Shown: positions 10,035 through 20,000 of the stretch, piece by piece | Layout: each line of letters starts with the position of its first letter | Position numbering within the stretch: the first letter of the stretch is position 1 | Source of the DNA: CAZAYP01 sp964489425 [NCBI: uncultured Verrucomicrobiota bacterium] | GTDB lineage: Bacteria > Verrucomicrobiota > Kiritimatiellia > RZYC01 | Reading direction: 5' to 3' | Assembly (NCBI GenBank): GCA_964489425.1 | Contig: CAZAYP010000019.1 | Coordinates: 11,957-75,956 of the forward strand | Length of the DNA: 64,000 bases | The notes under the pieces: model-generated | The model's input: the letters and a program-made list of their open reading frames with translations, nothing else | Told to the model about the DNA's origin: nothing | Database searches by the model: none | Position numbers and translations under genes: made by a program

Positions 10035-12184
10035 GACTGCGCCTCTTCCGGTTGGGGGCCCGGCTGGAACGGGAAAAGAATTCGGACCAAGGTGCCCTGG
10101 CCCGGGGTGCTGCTGATTTCGGCCCGGCCATGCAGGAACGCCGCCCGCTCGCGGATTTGAATCAAGCCGAACGAGTTGAGGCTGTGCACGGCTTCCTCGC
10201 AGATCCCGCGCCCGTTATCGCGAATCACGAGCTCCAGCTCCGCGGTGCCGGCCGTCAGGCCGACGGCGACCGCGGTGGCCTCGGCATGGCGGGCAATATT
10301 GGTCAGCGCTTCCTGCACGATCCGGAAGATCGCCGTGGCCGCTGCCTTGTCGAACTCGGGTTTGACGGACGGCAGCGCGAGCTGGCAGGGGATATGGGTC
10401 CGCTGGGCGAAATCCCGGGTGAGCCACTCCAGGGCTTCGGGCAGCGACAGCGATGCCAGCACGCTGGGCTTCAGTTCCCGGGAGATGTCCTGCAGGCCGG
10501 CGGTGATGTCGTCCACGAGGTTGCGGATGGCCTGGAGCCGCGGTTGGGCCTCCTCCTGCTTGAGGTGGCTTTGCAGCCAACTGGCTTCGATCTTGAGCGC
10601 CGCCAGGAGCTGGCCGACGTCGTCATGCAGGCGGCACGCGAGCCGCGCGCACTCGTCTTCGCGCACGTTCTGGAGGTGCATGGAAAGCCGGCGCAGCTCC
10701 TCGCGCGAATGCCGCAACCCGTTTTCCGCCTCCTTGCGGTCGGTCTCGTCGAAGCCGGCCCCCAGCACCATGGGCGGCCGGTCCGGGGCGTCCTGGATGC
10801 TGCGGGCGTGGACGCGCATCCAGCGGATGGTCTTGTCCTTGCGGACGAGCCGGTTTTCGACGCTGGTGGCGGTGTTGGGGTTGCGGATGATGGCGGCGGC
10901 CGCCTGCTGCAGCGCCGGGAGATCCTCGGGATGAATGATGGTTTTCCAGAAGTCCGGTTGCTGCATGAGCTCCGCTTCCGTGTACCCGGTGATGGCCTGC
11001 ACCGCGCCGCGCACAAAGGCCGGCCGCAGGTCCTGGTCGGCTTGGAACGCCAGGCCCTGGAAATGCTCCACAAAGAAGCGGTCCCGGGCGTCGGCTTCCC
11101 GCAGCCGGCGCGTGGCCTGGGCGAGGGATTGCAGCATGTTGTTGATATCCTGGGCGAGATGGCTGAGCTCGTCGCGGCCCGTGAGCTTGATCTCGGACGA
11201 GAAATCCCCCAGGCGCGCCACGCGGCCCGCCTTGGCGCCCAGTTCGCGCAGCCGCTTGAGCACGTGCCGTTCCAGCAGGGCCAGCACCAGGATGGCCAGC
11301 GCCAGCGCAAACGCCGCAATCACCAGGCTCAGCCGGTTCAGCAGCTGCAAGCCCTGGGCGTAGCTGTCCCGGGGTTGGGTGGTGGCAAGAAAAAAGGCCG
11401 GCTGGCCAAAGACGTCGGTGGTCAGGCGGTAGGCGCTGATCGTGCCCGGCTCGGAGATCTGGGTCAGAAACGGGTTGGCCGGCGCCTCGGGATTGCGCAG
11501 GATCTCGTTCAGCACCAGCCACAGGAAGTGGTAGCGCGTGCGCAGGCGCGGGTCGTTGATCCGGAGGATGTCGAGGTCGAACTGGGCCATGCTGCTGAAG
11601 CGTTCCAGCAGGGACGGGTCAAGGTACCGGCCCATGACCAGCGTGCCGCGGACGGGCCCGCCGTCGTGGCTGTCCAGCACCGGCCGGGCACTGACCAGCA
11701 ACGGATTCTCGGGGAGCATGACGATGCCGCTGACAATATTGGACCCGCCGCCCCGCCGCACCAGCAGCGAGTCCGGGGCGAGCAGTTTATTAAGTTCCAG
11801 CGTCAGCGGGGTGCTTTTTTTGGCCGCCGGGTCGAACGCCTTGCTGTAGACCAGCTCGCCCTGTTCATTAAAGAACGCCATCAGGTTCAAATGCATGCCG
11901 ACGAAGGTGGCATCCATCAGGTTGGCGGCCTCGAACTGGGGATTGGTCCCGGCCACGAAGGCACAGGTATCGTCCCAGCAGGCCCAGTCATAGTTGACGC
12001 TGTTGAGGTCGGCCACCTGGGCTTCCAGGATATGCGCCGCGCGCTGCATGTCCCGCTTGAGGTAGTCGCGCTCGACCTTGGAGAAATGCCGCGCGAGATC
12101 CACGCGCAGGGTGAAGTAAAAAACCACGAACAGCAGGACAAACACCACGCTCAACCCTATAATGAATTTGCTGTACAACTTCAT
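10031..12184 (-). CDS. Membrane histidine kinase: extracytoplasmic sensor, HAMP, PAS, HisKA_3
   Basis: 717 residues. A transmembrane helix near the N-terminus (FIIGLSVVFVLLFVVFYFTL) is followed by a ~250-residue extracytoplasmic region; VNYDWACWDDTCAFV resembles the CHASE4 sensor family. A second membrane helix lies around residue 290 (SLVIAAFALALAILVLALL). HAMP and a PAS domain with a PAC-like end follow (~390-500). The dimerization helix has the phospho-acceptor His520 in CRLHDDVGQLLAALK, typical of HisKA_3 kinases that pair with NarL-type regulators. The C-terminal HATPase has VIRDNGRGI. This kinase-regulator pair would sense a periplasmic signal. The 107 bases to the divergent beta-helix gene at 12292 are the likely promoter region for both. 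Confidence 0.93.
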   Translation of the reverse strand: MKLYSKFIIGLSVVFVLLFVVFYFTLRVDLARHFSKVERDYLKRDMQRAAHILEAQVADLNSVNYDWACWDDTCAFVAGTNPQFEAANLMDATFVGMHLNLMAFFNEQGELVYSKAFDPAAKKSTPLTLELNKLLAPDSLLVRRGGGSNIVSGIVMLPENPLLVSARPVLDSHDGGPVRGTLVMGRYLDPSLLERFSSMAQFDLDILRINDPRLRTRYHFLWLVLNEILRNPEAPANPFLTQISEPGTISAYRLTTDVFGQPAFFLATTQPRDSYAQGLQLLNRLSLVIAAFALALAILVLALLERHVLKRLRELGAKAGRVARLGDFSSEIKLTGRDELSHLAQDINNMLQSLAQATRRLREADARDRFFVEHFQGLAFQADQDLRPAFVRGAVQAITGYTEAELMQQPDFWKTIIHPEDLPALQQAAAAIIRNPNTATSVENRLVRKDKTIRWMRVHARSIQDAPDRPPMVLGAGFDETDRKEAENGLRHSREELRRLSMHLQNVREDECARLACRLHDDVGQLLAALKIEASWLQSHLKQEEAQPRLQAIRNLVDDITAGLQDISRELKPSVLASLSLPEALEWLTRDFAQRTHIPCQLALPSVKPEFDKAAATAIFRIVQEALTNIARHAEATAVAVGLTAGTAELELVIRDNGRGICEEAVHSLNSFGLIQIRERAAFLHGRAEISSTPGQGTLVRILFPFQPGPQPEEAQS

Positions 12185-12291
12185 GTGCCGGCCGTTGATC
12201 CTTGTGTGCCGCCGCTTTCCTATACCCGACCATTCATGATACGTTGAAGGTGCTCTATGCGCAATCCTCTTGCGGGTGTATTTTGTTGAAC

Positions 12292-13959
12292 ATGAAGCAC
12301 TGCCGTCACGGCATGCCGGGTATGATTGGTCGGGTGCTGGCCCGGCTGGGGTGGCTGGCGCCTTGGGTTGCCGGCTGCGCCGCCATGGCCGAGACCAACT
12401 ACGTGCGCGCCGGCAACGCCGGGGCGACGGCGCCCTACACCAACTGGTCCATGGCCGCGGCTGCCATCCAGGAGGCTGTGGATGCCGCCGCGGTTGGCAA
12501 CCTGGTGCTCGTGAGCAACGGCGTGTATGCCACGGGCGGCCGGGCCGTGGCCGGCGGGTTGACGAACCGTGTGATGTTGGACAAGGCGGTCACCCTGCGC
12601 AGCGTGAATGGGGCGGCGGCCACGTGGATTGTGGGTCAGGCCGGCGCCGGCGGCGTGCCGGGCACCGGCGCGGTGCGCTGCCTGTACCTCGCCCACGGCG
12701 CGGTAGTCGCGGGCTTCACGCTCAGCCGCGGTCACACGTTGCGGACTGGGCCGTATACCAACGATTCCGGCGGCGCGGCTTGGTGCGCCGGCCCGGACGC
12801 GGTGATCTCCAACTGTGTGGTCGTGTCCAACCAGTGCTGGGCTTTCGGCGGCGGGGTGTACCAGGGAACCGTGGTGGACACCGTGTTGGCCGCGAACCGG
12901 GCCGCCAACGGGTGGGGCGGCGGCGCCTACGCCGCGGTGCTGCGCGGGTGCCAGGTGGCCGCCAACTGGAGCTATGCCGGCGGCGGTGTCTATGAGTCCA
13001 CGCTGGACGACTGCACGGTGAGCGGCAACTGGAGCATCGATGGCGGGGGCGCCCACGACAGCCTGCTGCGCCGTTGCGTGGTGCGCGGCAACACGGCCGA
13101 CAACGGCGGTGGCGGCGGCAAGGATTGTGCTTTCTACAACTGCCTGCTGGCGGATAACGCCGGCCCGTTCGGCGGCGGCGGCGCCTGGGCCTCGGTGCTG
13201 TACAACTGCACGGTGGCGGGCAATGCCGCGACCAGCACGGTCGGGATCGGCGGGTACGGCGGTGGGGTGTACGAAGGCCAGGCGAGCAACTCGGTGGTGT
13301 ATTACAACCGGGCTTTTGTCTCCGACAACTGGGATGCCGCCAACCTTGCGTTCTGTTGCACCCAGCCGCTGCCGGCGGGGTCCGGCCACGTCACGAACAG
13401 TCCCGGGTTCGTGTCGCGCGCCGGCGGCAATTACCGGCTGTTGTCCAACTCGCCCTGCATCAACCGCGGCACCAACCAGGCGTGGATGGCCGGCCAGGCC
13501 GACCTGGACCGCACCGCCCGGATCGTGGCCGGGATCGTGGACCTGGGCGCCTACGAATACCACGGCGCGAGCAATCCCTGGGGCATACCTGACACTTGGT
13601 GTGTGCAGAACCTCGGGGCCGTGTCCAACCTGACCGCCACCTCGGACGTGGATGGTGAAGGGTTCGTGGACCGCTTCGAGTACTTCGCCGCCACGGATCC
13701 GACCAACGCCGCGTCTTACCTTGGCATGCAGCCGCCGCCCGCCAGTGGCCACCCCGCGACCGGCAGCGGCCTCGTGGTCCAGTGGCAGAGCGTCACCGGC
13801 AAAACGTATTCCCTGGCGCGGGCCGCCAGTCTCGGCGGGTGGGGGCCTTTCAGCGTGCTGCGCACCAACCTCGCCGGGGCCATGGGCGCCACGGTGTACA
13901 CGGATGCCACGGCCACGGCTTCAGGCCCCTGGTTTTACCGGGTCGAGGTAAATCCATAG
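12292..13959 (+). CDS. Exported right-handed beta-helix protein with choice-of-anchor Q segment
   Basis: 555 residues. I chose the ATG at 12292 because it precedes a signal-like segment (LGWLAPWVAGCAAMA). The mature part opens with NYVRAGNAG and repeats of the parallel beta-helix type, rich in GGG(V/A)Y, NCVV and AGN turns (~40-400). It then has SPCINRGTN and RIVAGIVDLGAYEY, as in the beta-helix proteins at 3830 and 48493, and a C-terminal beta-rich segment (DVDGEGFVDRFEYFAATDPTN). It is likely an exported protein that binds or cleaves polysaccharide, or a structural surface protein; no lyase catalytic signature was identified. A short inverted repeat (CGCAA-N5-TTGCG, 12260-12274) lies 17 bases before the start. 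Confidence 0.85.
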   Translation: MKHCRHGMPGMIGRVLARLGWLAPWVAGCAAMAETNYVRAGNAGATAPYTNWSMAAAAIQEAVDAAAVGNLVLVSNGVYATGGRAVAGGLTNRVMLDKAVTLRSVNGAAATWIVGQAGAGGVPGTGAVRCLYLAHGAVVAGFTLSRGHTLRTGPYTNDSGGAAWCAGPDAVISNCVVVSNQCWAFGGGVYQGTVVDTVLAANRAANGWGGGAYAAVLRGCQVAANWSYAGGGVYESTLDDCTVSGNWSIDGGGAHDSLLRRCVVRGNTADNGGGGGKDCAFYNCLLADNAGPFGGGGAWASVLYNCTVAGNAATSTVGIGGYGGGVYEGQASNSVVYYNRAFVSDNWDAANLAFCCTQPLPAGSGHVTNSPGFVSRAGGNYRLLSNSPCINRGTNQAWMAGQADLDRTARIVAGIVDLGAYEYHGASNPWGIPDTWCVQNLGAVSNLTATSDVDGEGFVDRFEYFAATDPTNAASYLGMQPPPASGHPATGSGLVVQWQSVTGKTYSLARAASLGGWGPFSVLRTNLAGAMGATVYTDATATASGPWFYRVEVNP

Positions 13960-14008
13960 CCGCGGCTGGGGTGGCGCTGCGGAAAAGCGGGCCGTCGCCT
14001 GCGCTGCG

Positions 14009-17000
14009 TTACCGGGCCTCGATCCGGTAGAAACCGGTCGCGGCGTCGGTGCGGTCGGTCCAGGCATTCACTGGCGGGGTGGCTGTCAGGCCCAGCGCGG
14101 CGGGCACGTAGGGGCCACGCAGCGTTGGCGCCCGCATGACGTCGTACACTTCCGTTGCGCGGCTCAACCACTGGATGACCAGTCCCGAGGGGGTGGCCAC
14201 GAGGTTGTTCAGCCGCGGCGTCCAGATCGACCGCTCAAACGGGCCGTATTCCTTGATCTTCCCGGTGGTTTCGTATTCCACCAGCTTGTAGAGGTGCGTG
14301 CCGTCCGGCGCGGCCCCGGGATCCGCCACGCAGTAGCTTGCGCCCATGCCACCATTGGGCCAGCCAGCGGACGGAATCATGGCGTCGTTCACCTTGGTCC
14401 AGGTCCCGGCCGCCATGCGATACACATCAAACCCGAGCGTGTCGGTTTCCGAGGCGGTCTGCCAGCAGACGTTGATTTGCCCGTTCTCCTCGCGCATGGA
14501 GAAGTCAAACAGGACTACGCTGGCGGGCGGGCCGTCGTAGGTGAACGCGTTGGTGGCCAGGGATTCACCGAAACTGGTGGAACATACCCGCACCGGGCCG
14601 TTGGACCGGCCGTACCCGGCATTGCCCGCGAAGACCACCACCTGGGTGGCGCCATAGACCGTGATGTTGCTGGCCAGCACGCCGCACAACGTCACGTTGG
14701 TCACATCCACACCGTCCGACAGGTTGGTGCCGCTGATGGCCACCGCGTAGCCGCCGCTCGACAGCCCCAGGGTGGGCGTGACCGCCACGATGCCGCCGGG
14801 GAAGTTCACCCAGTAGGCATTGGTCAGGTTGGCGTCGCCCAGGTCCGACGTCTGGATGACGATATCCTTGAACCCGGCCTCGCCCAGCGCCGGGATGGTC
14901 ACGGTGGCCCAGTTGTCGCCAAACGCAGACGGCGTCACGGCCGTGCCGCCCACCAGCAGGTTGGTGATGGCGCCAAACAGGCCGTTGGTGATGACCACCG
15001 AGTTGCCGCCGGCAAACGGCCCGGCGTACATCGACAGGGCGTACACGTGGAACGTGTTGGTGATGTCGGCGGCCGCGTTCCAGTTGTCATCGCCCGCCTG
15101 CGCGAGCTGGATGCCGGCCATGCCCACCGCGCTGAACGCGAGGTTGGTATTGTCGGCCAACAACACCGGCCCGCGGTTGGTGGCGAAGCTCACGGTCAAG
15201 CCGCTCTGGGCGTTGGCCGCCAGGCCCAGCACGTTGGTGACCTTCTGCGCGCCCAGCAGCGCGAACTCGATGGCCTGGTCCGCCTTGGCGCAGGCTACGG
15301 TGGACGTGACGACCTGGGCGGCATAGGTGTCATCCGCCGCCTTGGTGGCGGTGACCACCACGGTCCCGGTGCCGGCATTGATCTGCAGCCAGGTATCGTT
15401 GAAGATCGATCCACCGCCCGACACCACGCCATAGGTCAGCGAGCCGTTGCCGGACCCGCCCTCGGCGGACAGTTCCTGCAGCGTGGCGTACACCTGGGGC
15501 GTGGCCGTGGTGAAGATCATCGATTCCTGGTTCAGCTTGGTCACCGTAAAGATGTTGGTCACCTCGGGCGCGGCCGTGAAGTTCTCGTTGCCCGCCTGGT
15601 TGGCCAGGAGCGTGATGGTGCCGGCCGCCGTGAACGAGAGGTTGGTGCCGTCGTCCAACTGGCCTGGCCCATCCGCCAGCGCGAAGGCCACCGTGAGCCC
15701 GCTGGACGCCGTGGCCGCCAGCCCCAGCCGGTTGGTCAGCTCTTGCGCCGGGATCTGGGCGAAGGTGATGGTCTGGGTATTCGCCGCGCACACGACCACG
15801 GCCGTGGCGTTGACGCTATCGAACCGATCCTCGGCCGCCTTGGTCACCACCACCTCGACCGATCCCGTGCCGGCCAGGATGGACAGGTTGGACCCGCCCA
15901 CGATCTCGCCGGCGCCCCAGTTCACGGCATAGGCAACCGTGCCCGAGCCGGAGCCGCCGGTGAACGAGAGGGCATTGGTCGTGCCATACACCTGCGGGCT
16001 GGCCGGGGCGAAGCTGATGGGATTTTGCGCCGCAAGGCTGACCAGGAACAGGTTCGTGACCGAAGGCGCCGCGCCGAAGTAGTCGTCGCCCGCCTGGTGG
16101 GCAACGGCCGCGACCACGCCCGTGCCGGTGAAGAGCAGGTTGCTCGAAGCCGACAGGGTCGCGGGGCCGCTGGCCACGGCAAAAGTCACGCCGAGCCCGC
16201 TGGACGCCGTGGCCGCCAGGGTCGCGACGTTGGAGGCCACCTGGTCCTGCACGGGTGGGAAGGTGATGGATTGCGCCGCCTTGGCGCAGGTCACGTTGGC
16301 GGTCACAGTGCAGGCCGTGTACTTGTCGTCCGCCGCCTGCGTGGCGGTCACCACGACCGTGCCGGTGCCGGTGTTCACCGCCAGCTTATCGCCGTCCACG
16401 ATCGCGCCGCCGCCGGACAGCACGGCAAAGCTGACCGTGCCGGTGCCCGCGCCACCGAACGTGGCCAGCCCGTTGGTGGTGCCGGCCGCCTGGGGTGTCA
16501 ACGGATCGAAAAACACCGCCGGATCCTGCGGCGACTTGGCCACGACGATGCTCTGCGTGACAGAGGGCGCCGGGCTCCAGTTGTCATCGCCGATCTGGTC
16601 GGCGCGCACCACCACGGTCCCATCCTCCGAATAGACCAGGTTGGGGCCGGACAGCGTGGCCGGGCCGGACAATATGGCAAAACCCACGATGAGGCTGCTC
16701 GAGGCGCTGGCCACCAGCGGCGTGTTGCTGACCGTGACCTGCGGCCCGGGGTTGGGGAACGAGATCGTTTGGGCCGCGCGCGCGCATTCGACCACGGCCG
16801 TGGCGGTTTGGGCGGTATAGTAATCGTCTTCCGCCCGGGTCACCTGCACGGTCACCGAGCCCGTGCCGGCGAGCAGGGACAGCACATCGCCCACGACATT
16901 CCCGGGGCCGCCGAGCAGGTCGTAGGAAAGGGCGCCGGACCCGGAACCTCCGGAGGCCGTCAGGGTCTGGTTGGACCCGTACGTCTGCGGCGTGGTCGGG

Positions 17001-20000
17001 CTGAAGCTCAGCGCGGCCTGGTCGGCTTTGCTCACGGTGAACGCGTTGGTGACCAGCGGGGCGGCGGCGTAGTCGGTATCGCCGGTCTGCGAGGCCAGGA
17101 TCCGCACCGTGCCCGCGCCGGTGAAGGCAAGGTTGGTGCCGTCAGCCAGGGTCGCCGGCCCGCTCCACACGCTGAACTCAACGGGCAGGGCGGACGACGC
17201 CGTGGCGGCCAGGCCGACCACGTTGGTGGTCAGTTGGTTGGAAATCGCGCCAAAGGTGATGGTTTGCGCGGCCGGCGCGACCGCCAGTTCAAACAGCAGG
17301 TCCACCGGCGAGTTGACGGCATTGGTGGACGTGATCGTGTTGGTGGCCACGTACACGCCCGCGCCCAGGCCGGAGTTGAAGACCGTGCCCGTGGTCGGCT
17401 GGATCGCCTCGCCGGCGATTTCGCCCGCATCCAGACTCAGCGCCAGCCAATCCGCGGCCCCAGCGTCATAGGCGACAATATTAGTGTAATTGAAGGCCAC
17501 CGATCCCTTGTTGGTCAGAATATAGACATCCACCGCGGGGGCCGGGCCGCCATAGGTGGCGCTGTAGCTGACGCGCGAGCGGTCCAGCCCGATTTCGCCG
17601 GCCTTGATGCCCACGGCGCCGGCATTGATCCGGAACGGCGAGGTGGCGGAGTTGTTGGTCAGGGCCAACGTCACGGAGTAGGCGCCCAGCGTCAACGGCA
17701 GGTAGTGCAGGGTGAAGTTGGACGCCGTGCCCGAGGTCACGGTCGCCGGCAGGTTGCTGACGATGAAGGCGTCCGCCCCCTGACCAGTTAGCCCAGACCC
17801 GGCGATCACCAGTTCGGTCTGGCCGCGGTTGGTGATGGCCAGGGTCACCGCGACTGCCACGCCGGTGTTGACCAGGCCAAAGTCCGTGCCAATGGCCGTG
17901 TCAGGCGCGGTGTCATCCGCGTAGGTGTTACCGTCGGCGCCCACGAGGGCGATGCGCGGATCGATCACGGTCCCGGCCACGTTGACGATGTACGGCGTAT
18001 TGGTCGAGTTGTTCACGAACGCCACCTCGGCGGTGTGCACGCCTACGGCCGAGGCCGCGAACGTGACCAGCAACTCGGCCGACCGCTGCGGCGGCACGCT
18101 GGCCGGCGGCTCCACGCTGAACTGGCCGGCGCCGGCGCCGTTGGTGACCCAGGCCAGCGTCAACTCGGCGTTGCCCGCGTTGGTAACCAGCAGGCGGTGC
18201 ATGGCTGAGCCGCGCAACTGGCGCAAAACCGCGCCTCCACCGAGCCGGTAGGTTCCAAAGTCGGTCCCGGCGTCAAAGTCCACGGCCGCGTGGCTGGCCA
18301 CGGCCGCGCCGTTGGTGCCGAGAACTTCCATGCGCGGATCCGCGGCGTTGCCCAGCAGGTTGAAGGTGAAGGGCGACCCGATGGTGTTATCCGTGACGAC
18401 CACGGCCGCGGTGTGCGGGCCGGCCGTGACCGGGGCAAACACCACCTTGAACTCCGCCACGGCGCCCGCGACCAGCGCGGTCGGGAACTCGACCAGCGCG
18501 AACGCGGCCGCGCCATTGGTCACCACGCTTTGCGGCAGCCAGGTGGCGCTGCCGGCGTTGGTGATGGCAAAGACGTTGGTTGCGGCGCTGTAGGCATAAA
18601 TCGTGCCAAAATCGTTGCCATTGGTCACGGCCGCGTCCTGGTTGTTGGTGATGGCGGCGCCGTACCCATCGCGCCAGACCGTGTCCGGCCCCAGCACGTT
18701 GAACCGGTTGGTGACCGGCGTCGCGGGATCAAACGTGGCGTTGCCGCCCTGGGACGCCACCACCACCACCTCGCCGAGGCCGCTGAACGTCACGTTGGAG
18801 CCGCCGCTCAGCGCAGCCGGCCCGCTTTCAACCGCGAAGCTCACCGGCAGCCCGGAATCCGCCGTGGCCGTCAGCACGAGCAGGTTGGTACAGTACAGAT
18901 CGCTGATGGCCGGGAAGGTGATGGCCTGGCTGGCCTTGCCGAGCAGCACCAGGCCGGTGGCGCTGATGCTCGAGTAGCAGGTATCGGCCGCCTTGGTGGC
19001 CAGCACGGTGATCTGGCCCACGCCGCCGGTGGCGGTGAGCTTGTCGCCGCCCACGATCGCGCCGGGGCCGCCGAGCACCGTGTAGGACACCGCGCCCGCG
19101 CCGGACCCGCCGGTGGTGGTGAGCAGGTTGGTCTCGCCATAGCCCATGGGGCTGGTGGGGTTGAACACCAGCGCCGCCTGGGCGATCCTGGCCAGGGCCA
19201 CGCGGCCCTTGGCGGACGCCTCGGCAAAAAAGTCGTCCGCGGCCTTGATGGCGAGCACCATGACCTCGCCAGTGCCGGCCAGGGCGTGGAGCTTGTTGCC
19301 GCCCACGATCTCGCCCGCGCCGGAACTGATGGCGAAGCTGAAGGTGCCGGTGCCGGACCCGCCGGTGGCCGAAAGGGTGTTGGTGGCATTGTAGTTCAGG
19401 GGCGTGTCCGGCGTGAACGCGATGCCAAGCTGCGAGGCCTTGACCACAACGATGGCATTGGTCACGTCCGCGGCCGCGGCATAGTCCGTGTCCCCGGTCT
19501 GGGAGGCGCGGACCAGGACCTGGCCGCTGGTCGTGTAGGAGAGGTTGGTGCCGCCAGCAATACTGCCCGGGCCGGACACCACCGCGAAACTCACGGGCAG
19601 CCCGCTGGACGCCGTGGCGGCCAGGCGGGTGACGTTGGTGGCGGACTGCTGGCCGATGGCCGGGAACGTGATGGTCTGCAGCCGCTTGTTGGCGTCGCCG
19701 GCCACGTTCAGGACAAACGGCGAGTTGGGCGCGTTGTGCGCGATATCGAACCGGGCCGTGTAGGTTTGCAGGGCCGGCGGCGCAAAGATGATTTGGAACG
19801 ATGCCGTGGCGCCCGGCAGGATCGAGGATGGCCTGTTGGCCATGCGGAACGCCGTGGCGCCGCTGCCGTTGCTGGTCACCCCGCTGATGGTCAGGGTCTG
19901 GTTGCCGGAGTTGGTGATGGAGAACGTGTTGGTCATGGCGCCGCCCCAGCGGACCGTACCGAAATCCGAGCCCTTGTCCGCGCTCACGGCCTCGCCGCTG

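Noticed and set aside
14294-17791. 1165-codon plus-strand frame inside the giant gene
   Set aside because: Its composition (Gly/Arg/His/Val) has the bias of a shadow frame, and it is antisense to modules with consistent repeat structure.
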